45,664 nucleotides of DNA from Euryarchaeota archaeon UBA602 (GTDB lineage: Archaea > Thermoplasmatota > Poseidoniia > Poseidoniales > Thalassarchaeaceae), in contig DAHO01000082.1 of assembly GCA_002498455.1 (NCBI GenBank), positions 1 to 45,664 of the forward strand, given 5' to 3'. The position numbers and the translations under genes were made by a program. Below, piece by piece: positions 34,344-42,773 of the stretch. The notes beneath the pieces are model-generated. The model searched no databases, was not told the origin of the DNA, and saw nothing but the letters and a program-made list of their open reading frames with translations. How positions within the stretch are numbered: position 1 is the first letter of the stretch; the number at the start of each line of letters is the position of its first letter.

Positions 34344-35924
34344 TCAAGGGGCCTTTGCGATGACTTTCATTTCCACCGCAATTGGAGTTGGGAGGGCCTG
34401 AATGGCCAACGTTGTCCGAGTGGCCTGAATTTCTTCAAAGTGATTTGCATAAATCTCATTGTAACCTTTGAAATCCCGCTTCATATCGACCAAGAATGTG
34501 GTGACGTCAATCACGTCATTCAAATCGGCTTCACATGCTTCTAGGATGATTCGAATATTTTCGATACACGCTTCAGTTTGCGCTTTGATATCATATTCCA
34601 AAGGATTGCCATCTTCATCTTCAATGGGTCCTCCAGGGATTGAATTGTCCACTGGACTACGTGGACCAACGCCTGAGATGAACAGCAAGTTCCCCATTCG
34701 TCTAGCATGTGGATATGCCCCGACGGCCCCAGGTGCATTTTCTGCAACAATCGCTCCATCTTTGTTCATCCATTTGCCAACGGTTTTCTTGGCGACAATG
34801 TTCCCTGCCATTCCACCAACTGGACCAGCGATTGCAGCACCAGCAGCGGCACCCAATGCGCCTCCTGCTTGAGAAATCATGGCAGATCCATATTCATCAT
34901 ACAAATCATCTACTACTTCAATCGGATTTCTCCAACCCTCTTCTGACCTTTCGGCCTCATCTAAAGGGCCGTCCACGCCCCCGGGGGCATCCATGTCTCC
35001 TGCGCCGGAGTCGAGTACATTTCGATCACCACGATAGTATTCTACATCGTCTTCATCAAACTCTTTGTCCCCAAATGAGCCCTTGGATGGGGTCAATTGA
35101 ATCACAGCACCACCGCTGCCATGCAAAGCCGCGTAAGCGAGCACCTCTCCATCGTAGTTGTTGTGTTGGCCCATGGTTGCTGCCATCCACCAAGCCGGCT
35201 TGTACGCAACCACTTTTTGCACACGAATCTGTCCATGGATATCTCGACTCAATTGGCTCAGATCTTCAAGACGACCATCCGCGAAAAACTCCAAAATCTT
35301 GCGATTCCATTCTTCATCCTTGGCAGAATGGATTCGATCATCTTCGGGTTCAACGTGTTTGGTGAACATCCGATTTGAAAGGCTTGAGACTGCAACGATC
35401 ACGGCTTTCTTTCCTTGAGCTTTGAGTGCATCTCTAGCCGCCTTACCAAGAACAATCGTTTCGGATCGGTTGCCGTACATGTTGCTTGAAACGATGCATG
35501 CTGGAATCCTGTTATCCGGATTCAGCAAGCTCAGGGCGACGACAGAGCCCGTGTCGATTGGAAATCCGTGGTATGCGACGGTTCGTGCATGCAGCCCTCG
35601 AGCTTCTGCAGCATCTCTGTATCCTTCACCAAATTCTACATCCATTTTGAATTTGTATGGCATCGAACCCAGGAAGTGAAAATCGTCGTCGACATGGACC
35701 CATTCCGGTTCAGGCTGAACCTGAAATTGGTGTCCAACAATACTCGGCCAAGTGGTTGAATAAACGATGATGATGTCCGCCTCACTTTCCTCGATTCGAC
35801 GACGACATTCATCATAGGCGGCGCGCAATTCGCCCCACCCTTTGTTTTGATCAGGGGCTAGGAGTGGGTGTGGGTGAGGGGGGACATACAGGCCAAAAAG
35901 AACGGGGTCTTCTTCCTCACTCAA
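34344..35924 (-). CDS. Fusion: non-catalytic extradiol dioxygenase alpha subunit + RidA-type 2-aminomuconate deaminase
   Basis: A 526-aa fusion. Residues 1 to about 290 have the LigB/class III extradiol fold but lack the iron-ligand histidines (FGLYVPPHPHP and YSTTWPSIVG where the catalytic partner has APHPPH and TPHW), like AmnA, the alpha subunit of 2-aminophenol 1,6-dioxygenase. A linker of about 110 residues includes a glycine-zipper-like stretch (GGALGAAAGAAIAGPVGG). Residues 402-526 are a RidA/YjgF domain close to 2-aminomuconate deaminase: AYPHARRMGNLLFISGVGPR, YDIKAQTEACIENI, and Arg503 in ATRTTLAIQALPTPIAVE. The TTG start (35924) overlaps the stop of the catalytic subunit gene (TTGA). 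The fusion joins the first and third steps of one pathway. The exact aromatic substrate is inferred. Confidence 0.82.
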   Translation of the reverse strand: MSEEEDPVLFGLYVPPHPHPLLAPDQNKGWGELRAAYDECRRRIEESEADIIIVYSTTWPSIVGHQFQVQPEPEWVHVDDDFHFLGSMPYKFKMDVEFGEGYRDAAEARGLHARTVAYHGFPIDTGSVVALSLLNPDNRIPACIVSSNMYGNRSETIVLGKAARDALKAQGKKAVIVAVSSLSNRMFTKHVEPEDDRIHSAKDEEWNRKILEFFADGRLEDLSQLSRDIHGQIRVQKVVAYKPAWWMAATMGQHNNYDGEVLAYAALHGSGGAVIQLTPSKGSFGDKEFDEDDVEYYRGDRNVLDSGAGDMDAPGGVDGPLDEAERSEEGWRNPIEVVDDLYDEYGSAMISQAGGALGAAAGAAIAGPVGGMAGNIVAKKTVGKWMNKDGAIVAENAPGAVGAYPHARRMGNLLFISGVGPRSPVDNSIPGGPIEDEDGNPLEYDIKAQTEACIENIRIILEACEADLNDVIDVTTFLVDMKRDFKGYNEIYANHFEEIQATRTTLAIQALPTPIAVEMKVIAKAP

Positions 35925-36826
35925 AGAACCAACTCCCGCGTCTCATCATTGGGGTCCCAACACGCGACAACGTTCCCCGTTCCAATCACGGACTGATAAC
36001 CGTAGATTTCAGCTGGGAAATCAGGCATGCCCATGGCACCCATCATCCAGGTCAAACCTCCTCCTTCAGTTTCGGCGATGGTTTGTTCGGTAAATTCCGG
36101 CATTAGATCAATGAATTCCTGCATCTTTCCTTGCCGCATGAGGTCAATGACTTTCATGTCCCAAACATACTGGCTGTGGTTGTAGATGTGTTCTCGACTC
36201 ATGTCTTCAGGAAGTGGGGCTTCTGTCGTGAAGTGGCGATGTGACAGGCTGTGACTGGCAATCAAGACCACTTTTTTTCCACTTTCTTCAATCGCCTTTC
36301 TGCACGCTTTTCCAAGCGCAATGGCTTGTTCATTCATGACTTCAACCGAGTAGTAGTGGCGATTGCGATTGCTACTAATCGTCACGACGGGTTTGTCCCA
36401 GTCTGGATTGAGCAGATGGCAAGAAGTGATGGTTCCGTAATCGACTCTGAAATCTGGATTGCGCATCATTTTGGTGATAATGCCTGATTCTTCAGCAACC
36501 TCGCGCATTTTTTCTGACAATTCAACATCTACTTTGAGATCGTAGTGGTACCGGAACAAGTTCGGGAAAATCGGGTCGACTGAGAGTGACTTGAAGGCAT
36601 CACAGCCTAGGAAATGTGTCCCAATGTAAGTCTGCCAGTGTGGTGTTAAGATGACCATTGCATCATAATCGATGGTTTTCAATTTCCGGGCCAATCGAGC
36701 ATATCCCCACCGAAGGGCTTCCCAACCTCCTTCGCTGATGGGCTCGTTTGCATCTGGGTTCTCAGCATAGACCAAATGTGGTGGATGCGGTGCCAAGCAT
36801 CCAAGGACAATCTCTCCCTTCGTCAT
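35921..36826 (-). CDS. amnB: Class III extradiol dioxygenase, 2-aminophenol 1,6-dioxygenase beta-like (catalytic)
   Basis: A 301-aa LigB-fold Fe(II) dioxygenase that would cleave the ring of 2-aminophenol or a close relative to 2-aminomuconate 6-semialdehyde, using O2 in the cytoplasm. Seen: iron ligands His14 (CLAPHPPHLVY), His63 (ILTPHWQTY) and Glu273 (PAEIYGYQSVIGTGN), with FPNLFRYHYDLKVDVEL, RNPDFRVDYGTIT and a SHSLSHRHF histidine segment. The start is ATG 36826, five residues inside the longest frame, preceded by GGAAGG within a hairpin. It overlaps the alpha/RidA fusion gene by 4 nt, as expected for paired subunits. The gene is separated from the ALDH by a plus-strand membrane-protein gene, so it probably has its own promoter. 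Confidence 0.86.
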   Translation of the reverse strand: MTKGEIVLGCLAPHPPHLVYAENPDANEPISEGGWEALRWGYARLARKLKTIDYDAMVILTPHWQTYIGTHFLGCDAFKSLSVDPIFPNLFRYHYDLKVDVELSEKMREVAEESGIITKMMRNPDFRVDYGTITSCHLLNPDWDKPVVTISSNRNRHYYSVEVMNEQAIALGKACRKAIEESGKKVVLIASHSLSHRHFTTEAPLPEDMSREHIYNHSQYVWDMKVIDLMRQGKMQEFIDLMPEFTEQTIAETEGGGLTWMMGAMGMPDFPAEIYGYQSVIGTGNVVACWDPNDETRELVL

Positions 36827-36828
36827 CA

Positions 36829-36847
36829 CGCCTTCCAAAGGAAGGCG
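36829..36847 (-). promoter_or_regulatory. Hairpin enclosing SD of the dioxygenase gene
   Basis: CGCCTTCC-AAA-GGAAGGCG, 8-bp perfect stem with a 3-nt loop, 2 nt before the ATG at 36826. On the coding strand the 3' arm holds GGAAGG. It lies in the 78-nt divergent gap with the membrane-protein gene. Confidence 0.55.
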
Positions 36848-36904
36848 GCATTTGAAACCAGTGCCAAGGGAATCGTGATAGGTCGAGTGCCCAGCGACGG
36901 TTCA

Positions 36905-37354
36905 ATGAAGTGGGAGAATCCACCATTGAGACTGTTCGCCATCCCACCGATGGTCGGACTGTTATCTGCAGCGATTGGATTCAAAATCGCCCCTATATTC
37001 GGTTTTGAAGAGAAATTCCTGGCCGATATCGCACCATTACTTTTTTCTTGGATTACACTCATCATTCTGTCTTCAATTTTGATGTTCACCATCCCCATAG
37101 AATGGGGAGATCCGAAGGAGATGCGGTATGGTGTAATGGCCGGCGTGATTGTTGTTTTTCTTCCTCAGATTTGTGGACTGGGCCTGTTACTTTGCGCACT
37201 TTGGTTTATCGCCGTTACCTTGGGTTGGGTATTTGTTTCAACCTACCAGTGGAAATACGATGTTCAACCATTCAGAACTGGACTCTGGTTGGGTGTCGGG
37301 GGTTTGGTTGGGATGTTCATGGGTTCATGGGCAATGAGCATCATTCTCTCTTGA
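36905..37354 (+). CDS. Small polytopic membrane protein, unknown function
   Basis: I do not recognise this 149-aa protein. ATG 36905 is preferred because the hydrophobic protein begins there; the open frame extends to 36776 but overlaps the divergent dioxygenase gene. It has about five hydrophobic segments (near residues 8-30, 42-62, 73-90, 91-112 and 124-148) with short charged loops (EWGDPKEMRYG, YQWKYDVQPFRTG) and a very short N terminus. It is the only plus-strand gene between 31740 and 45576 and interrupts the pathway cluster. Its 3' end overlaps the ALDH 3' end by 14 nt. No link to the aromatic pathway can be shown. Confidence 0.7.
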   Translation: MKWENPPLRLFAIPPMVGLLSAAIGFKIAPIFGFEEKFLADIAPLLFSWITLIILSSILMFTIPIEWGDPKEMRYGVMAGVIVVFLPQICGLGLLLCALWFIAVTLGWVFVSTYQWKYDVQPFRTGLWLGVGGLVGMFMGSWAMSIILS

Positions 37355-38795
37355 CGCAGATGTTCACCGCTTCAGAGAAAAAACTGAGACTCCATCGTCC
37401 ACCTTCACGGCCAACACCACTGTGCTTCACGCCTCCAAATGGGACGCGTAAATCCCGATGCAACCAGCAGTTGACCCAGACCATCCCAGATTCGATTTGT
37501 TCAGCCATACGAGATCCTGCATCGACATCTTGGGTCCAAATTGAACCTGCCAAACCGTAATCGGTCATGTTTGCAATCTCAATGGCTTCACCATCATCGG
37601 AGAATGGATGCAGTGTCACGACAGGTCCGAAAATTTCCTCTGTCGCACATCGACTATCGGGTGTCAGTCCATCGATGACTGTAGGCGAAATCCAAAATCC
37701 GTTTGCAAATGCATCTGGAATCCCAACGGGGGGGCCACCGCCGCACAATATGTCTCCACCTTCCTCCTCTGCAAGATCGATGTAAGACATGACTTTGTCA
37801 CGATGTGCCGCTGAAATCAATGCACCGAGTTCTGTTTCATCATCGGCAGGGTCTCCCACTATCATGTCGTTGACAGCGTTGAGAAAAGCTTCGACAAAGA
37901 CATCGTAAATCGATTCATGAATCAGTATTCTTGATCCACACAGACAAACCTGCCCCTGATTCAAGAACGATGCACGGACGATGCCGGGCATCATGGATTC
38001 AATGTCCACATCTTCACGAATAATGGTGGCATTTTTTCCACCGAGTTCCAGACTCAATTTCTTGAAACCCGAGCTTGCAGATTTTGCAACCTCACGTCCG
38101 GTTGCTGTTCCTCCCGTGAAAGAAATGAGGTTGATATCAGGGTGTGCGGTCAGAGGTGCACCCGCATCCAAACCATTTCCATGAACTAGATTGAACACCC
38201 CGCGTGGTAAACCAACGTCTTCGATGACTTCGGCCAATAGCGAAGCCGTCATCGGAGTCATTTCCGATGGTTTGGCAACGATGGTATTGCCCATCAGCAA
38301 TGCAGGGGCGACCTTCCAAGAAAGCAAGTAGAGCGGTAAATTCCAGGGTGTGATTAGACCCGCAACCCCAACCGGCTTGTACAGTACGCGGTTGGTTGCA
38401 TCACTCATTTCAAAAATTTCAGATTCAAATTCACGACCTTGATTTGCGAAAAATCGGAAATTTGCAACGGAACGGGCCGCATCAACGTTCCGAGCGAGGG
38501 TGATCGGTTTGCCTGTATCGAGACTTTCCAGTTGGGCGATTTCATCGGTTCTTTGTTCCAGTTCATCTGCGATTTTCTCCAACCAATCAGCTCGTTCATT
38601 GATGCTAAACTGACTCCACTGTTCGGCAGCATCCAACGCTGCCTCTACAGCCAAATCGATGTCTTCCGAAGATGAGCAAGGAATGTTTGCGATGTGCTCA
38701 CCGGTGGCAGGGGAGAAATTCTCAATCCAATGTTGACACTGAGGGGGTTGCCATTGACCTGCGATGAAATTTGACAGTTCGACAACATCACTCAT
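37341..38795 (-). CDS. Aldehyde dehydrogenase, 2-aminomuconate-6-semialdehyde dehydrogenase-like
   Basis: A 484-aa NAD-dependent ALDH most like ALDH8A1/AmnC, oxidising 2-aminomuconate 6-semialdehyde to 2-aminomuconate. Seen: ITPWNLPLYLLSWKVAPALLMGNT with Asn151, general base Glu250 (LELGGKN), nucleophile Cys284 (NQGQVCLCG), EEIFGPVVTLHPF, and the C-terminal WVNCWLHRDLRVPFGGVKHSGVGREGG, where NCWL-R-L-PFGG is typical of the 8A1 group. The start is ATG 38795 (GGAGAGGGAAG upstream), 26 codons inside the longest frame; it overlaps the asparaginase-like stop by 8 nt. It provides the step between the ring-cleaving dioxygenase and the RidA deaminase encoded downstream. Hydroxymuconic semialdehydes are possible alternative substrates. 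Confidence 0.88.
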   Translation of the reverse strand: MSDVVELSNFIAGQWQPPQCQHWIENFSPATGEHIANIPCSSSEDIDLAVEAALDAAEQWSQFSINERADWLEKIADELEQRTDEIAQLESLDTGKPITLARNVDAARSVANFRFFANQGREFESEIFEMSDATNRVLYKPVGVAGLITPWNLPLYLLSWKVAPALLMGNTIVAKPSEMTPMTASLLAEVIEDVGLPRGVFNLVHGNGLDAGAPLTAHPDINLISFTGGTATGREVAKSASSGFKKLSLELGGKNATIIREDVDIESMMPGIVRASFLNQGQVCLCGSRILIHESIYDVFVEAFLNAVNDMIVGDPADDETELGALISAAHRDKVMSYIDLAEEEGGDILCGGGPPVGIPDAFANGFWISPTVIDGLTPDSRCATEEIFGPVVTLHPFSDDGEAIEIANMTDYGLAGSIWTQDVDAGSRMAEQIESGMVWVNCWLHRDLRVPFGGVKHSGVGREGGRWSLSFFSEAVNICVKRE

Positions 38796-39939
38796 GACTT
38801 CCCTCTCCGGTAAATGGGTTGGAATATTTCCGCCAATCATACAACCACCGGTCTGAGTTTGGATCCCACTCATCCCAAGTCACGACACGTTCCAATCGGT
38901 CGAGATGTTCTGGCGGAACAACACCGGGAACAATGAATGCCTTTTGCCGATGAAGTGGATACGGATTACGCAATTCAATTCCAAGGACTCCCAAAACTGC
39001 ACGAGCCACATACCAAGTGGCCTGAGAGTTCCACCCATGAGCGATTTTTATCGTGATTCCGAGGCCTTTAGGGTAATCTTCGTGAATCACAGAGAGGCCC
39101 AACAAACCATCGGCTCCCTCTTTGGCCAGCACCATTCCTTCGCCGGCCTTGATAATGGTCGAATCCAATCGATTGAAGCCGCCGACCAAGTCGGGATGTT
39201 TACACATTGATTCCCAAATCCAATCCTGATCTTTTTCTGAAGCCAGTCCTGCAAACATGACTGCCAACTCATTCACCGTGTTGGATACGGTTGGTAGGCC
39301 ACATCCATCCTTAGCAACACGCTTTGGCTCCCAATTGGGTTCACCCATCAATCTCCGTATTGAATCTAGGAATAGTGCGAACCAATCTGATTGCGGCAAT
39401 GTGTATCCAGCCCGATTGAAACCCTTGAGACGCAGGGCTCGCAACATAGCGGCGTGTTCTCCTGAACAAGTGTGGAACCAACGCCTGGGCCTTCGAACTT
39501 GTCGTCCAAACTGAATCAAGGGTACATCCAATGGACACTGCATCAATCCCCATTCGGATTCAGTGAGGATGGATTGAGCGGTCGCAACGTGTTCGGTATC
39601 TCCATTGTGAGATGAACATGCAATTGCTTTCTGTTTACTGTTCAATACTGGATCAAGCACATCAACAAACGCTTTCATTAGAATGGGTTTCATCATACTG
39701 CGACCATAACAAAGGACGTTGCCGCCAAAAGAGTGGATGATTTCTGTGCCGTGAGCCCATGCTATAGCACCATGAATGGTATTCTCACTGACATCATTTC
39801 TTCGAAAATCTACAAGTGGTTCCCACTCGACATCTCTTCCCGTAGCAATTCCTTTGGCACCGTCTGAAATGGGAGATGTTGGATATACCGATGAGCCGGG
39901 TCGCCCAGGTGCCACCGAGGAAGGTCGTTGTTCAACCAT
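38788..39939 (-). CDS. Asparaginase II-family amidohydrolase
   Basis: A 383-aa protein of the Rhizobium etli-type asparaginase II family (PF06089), unrelated in fold to GatD. Seen: ACSSHNGDTEHVATAQSIL, the CSGEHAAML motif (SGKHAGM in typical members, so Lys is Glu here), YTLPQSDW and KDGCGLPTVSNTV. The family hydrolyses L-asparagine or related amides to release ammonia. ATG 39939 overlaps the luciferase-like gene stop by one base (TGATG), and the end overlaps the ALDH start, so it is firmly inside the operon. In this setting it may hydrolyse an amide intermediate rather than asparagine; this is inference. Confidence 0.8.
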   Translation of the reverse strand: MVEQRPSSVAPGRPGSSVYPTSPISDGAKGIATGRDVEWEPLVDFRRNDVSENTIHGAIAWAHGTEIIHSFGGNVLCYGRSMMKPILMKAFVDVLDPVLNSKQKAIACSSHNGDTEHVATAQSILTESEWGLMQCPLDVPLIQFGRQVRRPRRWFHTCSGEHAAMLRALRLKGFNRAGYTLPQSDWFALFLDSIRRLMGEPNWEPKRVAKDGCGLPTVSNTVNELAVMFAGLASEKDQDWIWESMCKHPDLVGGFNRLDSTIIKAGEGMVLAKEGADGLLGLSVIHEDYPKGLGITIKIAHGWNSQATWYVARAVLGVLGIELRNPYPLHRQKAFIVPGVVPPEHLDRLERVVTWDEWDPNSDRWLYDWRKYSNPFTGEGSHE

Positions 39940-41153
39940 CAAGCATCACTCCCATTGACCAGCGGAACGACCATGTCCATGAATGCACGCATGTCTCGAC
40001 AGATTCGTTCTGAATCATGTCGGAAGAAATCGAACCACAACATCAGTCGATCATTTGGATGGAAACGTTCCTTGATTTGCGCTGCAACTTCCTTGGCGTT
40101 TCCAATCACTGCATTGTTGGCTGCTTTGGCAATTTTGTTTGGATCTAATGTTCCTTCAAGTGCCGACCAGTAAGAGGATAGTGCACCTTCGGATTCGATT
40201 TTTGCGGCTGCAATCTTCTCTTCGTCAGTCAATCCATCTTCCTCGTTTAGGAAAACCATCACCGTTCTCGGCATCATTCTTCTCTGCCATTCACCTTGGT
40301 ACGATTTTTGCATTCGCTCATGCGTGGCTTCAATCACATCGGGTTGAGTAATACTGAGGTTGAACACCTGCACGGGCATGAATTGGTTGACATAGACTTG
40401 CAATTCAGGTTGATGACTACCCAGAACCAGATTCAACTTCTCTCGATTCCATTCCTGAGGGACTGATTTGATGTCTTCGAAGACGTAGCGGCGAGGGATT
40501 TTGACTTCTGAATCACCGCTACCATTTGCATCTTGCACTGCTTTCCAATCCGCATCTGAGGAGAAATCTTCGCGTGTGAGAATGGTTTCCCGAATATCAT
40601 CCGAGCAAATCGTGTCGCCACGGATCAGTCGTAGCATGATTTCACTCGCTTCCCAGAAAATTTTGCCACGAAGTGCAGACCAAGCCGCCTCTTCGAGTCC
40701 ATTCCGCGGAACGATCCCGTAAGGAGCCGCCATGAATTGAAATCGCCCCGCACTGAATCCAACGTTCAGTTTACGCGAATCTCCTCGTACTTCTTGCAAG
40801 GCACAGAAGTTTCCGATCCTTTCGGCGACTGCAATGGGACCACCATTCGCTAGAATCGACAATACAGCACTACCGATTTCAATCCGATTTGTTTTCTCCA
40901 TCGATAGCAGGGCCAATTGGAAGAAGTCTGTGCATAATCCCACTTCTCCTTGCCAGTGAGGAATGACGGGGTTACGATTTTGCTTCTGAACTTCAGTGGA
41001 AAGGTGTGCTTGTGCCAACCATGCGACACCATAACCCAGTTCATCCGCAACTTGCAATTGTTCAAGATAATTTGAGTACATCGTGGTTTCATCGGGAAAT
41101 GTACCGGCCGCATCCGGAGTTTGTGAGATGGAAAAGAACACATCAAACTCCAT
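39939..41153 (-). CDS. Luciferase-like (LLM) flavin-dependent monooxygenase
   Basis: A 404-aa bacterial luciferase-like oxidoreductase, a TIM-barrel enzyme using FMNH2 or F420. Seen: ADELGYGVAWLAQAHL (the family's strand with Trp and His near the flavin), TNRIEIGSAVLSILANGGPIAVAERIGNFCALQEVRGDSRKLNVGFSAGR and a late GNAKEVAAQIKERFHPNDRLMLWF. A long insertion (about residues 185-240) precedes the C-terminal part. It starts at ATG 41153 immediately after the TPR gene's TGA and overlaps the next gene by one base. It would hydroxylate or oxidatively cleave an organic substrate; substrate unknown. No F420-specific signature can be claimed. Confidence 0.82.
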   Translation of the reverse strand: MEFDVFFSISQTPDAAGTFPDETTMYSNYLEQLQVADELGYGVAWLAQAHLSTEVQKQNRNPVIPHWQGEVGLCTDFFQLALLSMEKTNRIEIGSAVLSILANGGPIAVAERIGNFCALQEVRGDSRKLNVGFSAGRFQFMAAPYGIVPRNGLEEAAWSALRGKIFWEASEIMLRLIRGDTICSDDIRETILTREDFSSDADWKAVQDANGSGDSEVKIPRRYVFEDIKSVPQEWNREKLNLVLGSHQPELQVYVNQFMPVQVFNLSITQPDVIEATHERMQKSYQGEWQRRMMPRTVMVFLNEEDGLTDEEKIAAAKIESEGALSSYWSALEGTLDPNKIAKAANNAVIGNAKEVAAQIKERFHPNDRLMLWFDFFRHDSERICRDMRAFMDMVVPLVNGSDA

Positions 41154-41993
41154 TCAAAGGCCCCCATGTAAGGCGTCAGCCAATTCGTTCAGTCGATCTT
41201 TGATGGGTTCGGGGGTCGTTCGACCCAATTGCATGAAACCTGTCATCACCTGCGTTAGATGCTGGAGTTCGAGGTCTGTGTCCTCCATGGCCCGTGCCAT
41301 TTCTGCAAGTCCCCAACGCGCGACAACTGCGCCCTCAAAGTCCTCTTCAGGTTCAGCGATTTCAAGTGCAGCTTCATAGTGAATAATCGCACCATCGATA
41401 TTGCCTTCCATCGCTTCCAAATGACCAAGAATTGCTAGTCCATTGACCATGCCCTTCTTGTCATCCAATTCCTCTAGCAGGTCGACACATCTCGCGTGGA
41501 ATGCTTTGGCTTGCTCAAGGTTTCCTTCACCTCGTGAAATTTCTCCGAGGTTGTACAATGTATTGGCTTGACCTACCACATCTTCCAACATTTCTTTGAG
41601 GGCCAAACTTTGTGCAAATGCAGCCTTGGCAGCCGGAATATCATCCGATTCAAGTGCATGAATTCCGCATTGATTGTTGTAGGCAGAGCGCAACCAGTCA
41701 TCTTCGCTGATTGAGACCCACTCGTCCGCTTCTGCTAACGCTTCCCCATCGTTGGTGATTCGGGCTTTGGTCAACAACGCCCAAGCCAGTTGATCTTTGT
41801 CCTCATTTTCCTTTGCCAGATCGATCGCATGTGAGATGAGGGCTTCCGCGCGTTGAGGTTGACCAATTTGCAATGCAATATCAGCCAGAGTGAGCGCAGT
41901 ACCTGAGTCCATGCCTTGGTCAAAACCGTCGCCCTTTGACATCAACTCTAGCAGTTCATGAGCCTGCTCTGGCGTCAGTGATTCACCCGTCAT
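41154..41993 (-). CDS. TPR-repeat protein
   Basis: A 279-aa soluble protein with about five tetratricopeptide repeats between residues 35 and 265 (ALTLADIALQIGQPQRAEALISHAI; NTLYNLGEISRGEGNLEQAKAFHARC; NGLAILGHLEAMEGNIDGAIIHYEAAL; ARWGLAEMARAMEDTDLELQHL). It has no signal peptide or catalytic motif and is strongly acidic. It would act as a protein-protein scaffold. It sits tightly inside the operon: TGAGGTGA-AATC-ATG joins it to the SDR, and its stop abuts the luciferase-like ATG with no gap. That suggests it assembles or regulates the neighbouring enzymes, but no partner can be read from the sequence. Confidence 0.82.
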   Translation of the reverse strand: MTGESLTPEQAHELLELMSKGDGFDQGMDSGTALTLADIALQIGQPQRAEALISHAIDLAKENEDKDQLAWALLTKARITNDGEALAEADEWVSISEDDWLRSAYNNQCGIHALESDDIPAAKAAFAQSLALKEMLEDVVGQANTLYNLGEISRGEGNLEQAKAFHARCVDLLEELDDKKGMVNGLAILGHLEAMEGNIDGAIIHYEAALEIAEPEEDFEGAVVARWGLAEMARAMEDTDLELQHLTQVMTGFMQLGRTTPEPIKDRLNELADALHGGL

Positions 41994-42002
41994 GATTTCA
42001 CC

Positions 42003-42764
42003 TCAAATGGAACGCATTCGGCCGCCATCGACCGCCAAACTGACACCTCGAATCCCACCGGATTGTGGCAGGCAAAGGAAGGTAATCGCAGAAGCAGTTT
42101 CGGCAGGTTCGATGAGTCGTCCAATGGGAACTTGTGACATCCATGTATTGTGGATGTCTTCTTGACTTCGACCCGTTTTTTCTTCAATGGATGCCGCCAA
42201 TGAACCTAGTCGATCGGTGTCGGTAAAGCCTGGCAAGATGTTGTTGATGGTAATGCAAGGGGGAAGTTCCCGACTCAATGATTTCGCCCATGAGGCCATG
42301 GCACCGCGCAGCGTGTTGGACAACCCGATATTGGGAATTGGTTCGCGGACCGAGGTTGAAATGATATTCACAATTCTGCCTGTACCTGCTTCTTCCATGG
42401 CGGGGACAACCATCCGCGTAATTTGGTGGGCCGCGTGAAGATGTCGCTTGAATGGGGCTTCAAAATCTGCGACATCATTGTCGAGTAGCGGGCCACCGGG
42501 TGGTCCTGCGGCATTGTTGACGAGAATATGAATCGGTCCGGCAATCAAGATTCCCGAAATGGTCTTCTCGATGGCTGACGTATCTTCAAGGTCCAGAGAA
42601 ATCGAACGAGCACCCGGAATTTCTGGCGCGCTTCGACTCAGTGCAATGACATCTGCACCACAAGCGACCATCATTTCTGCTGTGGCCCTACCAATGCCTT
42701 TGGAGGCACCACAGACGACAGCTCGCATTCCTTTCAGTGCATCAGATGCATACGGATTTTTCAT
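42003..42764 (-). CDS. Short-chain dehydrogenase-like protein lacking YxxxK
   Basis: A 253-aa Rossmann protein of the SDR family. Seen: the nucleotide loop VCGASKGIGRA, the NNAAG motif and IVNIISTS with the conserved Ser, plus a C-terminal PEETASAITFL-like segment and SLAVDGG. Where classical SDRs have YxxxK it reads IGLSNTLRGAMASWAKSL, so the catalytic Tyr and Lys are absent. A recognisable group of SDRs shares this SNxxR pattern, so this may be a distinct subfamily with another mechanism or a non-redox role. ATG 42764 follows TGAGGTGA-AGAA, overlapping the formyltransferase stop. Its place in the aromatic pathway is unknown. Confidence 0.83.
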   Translation of the reverse strand: MKNPYASDALKGMRAVVCGASKGIGRATAEMMVACGADVIALSRSAPEIPGARSISLDLEDTSAIEKTISGILIAGPIHILVNNAAGPPGGPLLDNDVADFEAPFKRHLHAAHQITRMVVPAMEEAGTGRIVNIISTSVREPIPNIGLSNTLRGAMASWAKSLSRELPPCITINNILPGFTDTDRLGSLAASIEEKTGRSQEDIHNTWMSQVPIGRLIEPAETASAITFLCLPQSGGIRGVSLAVDGGRMRSI

Positions 42765-42773
42765 TTCTTCACC

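Noticed and set aside
34709..35365. Plus-strand ORF of 218 codons
   Set aside because: It lies wholly antisense to the dioxygenase alpha/RidA fusion, is rich in His/Arg/Pro/Ser as expected for a shadow frame, and has no domain signal.
34344..36826. Dioxygenase pair as generic MEMO1 or 4,5-DOPA dioxygenase family
   Set aside because: The two-subunit arrangement, the ligand-less alpha partner, FPNLFRYHYDLKVDVEL-type segments and the neighbouring ALDH8A1-like and RidA domains fit the AmnB/AmnA group better.
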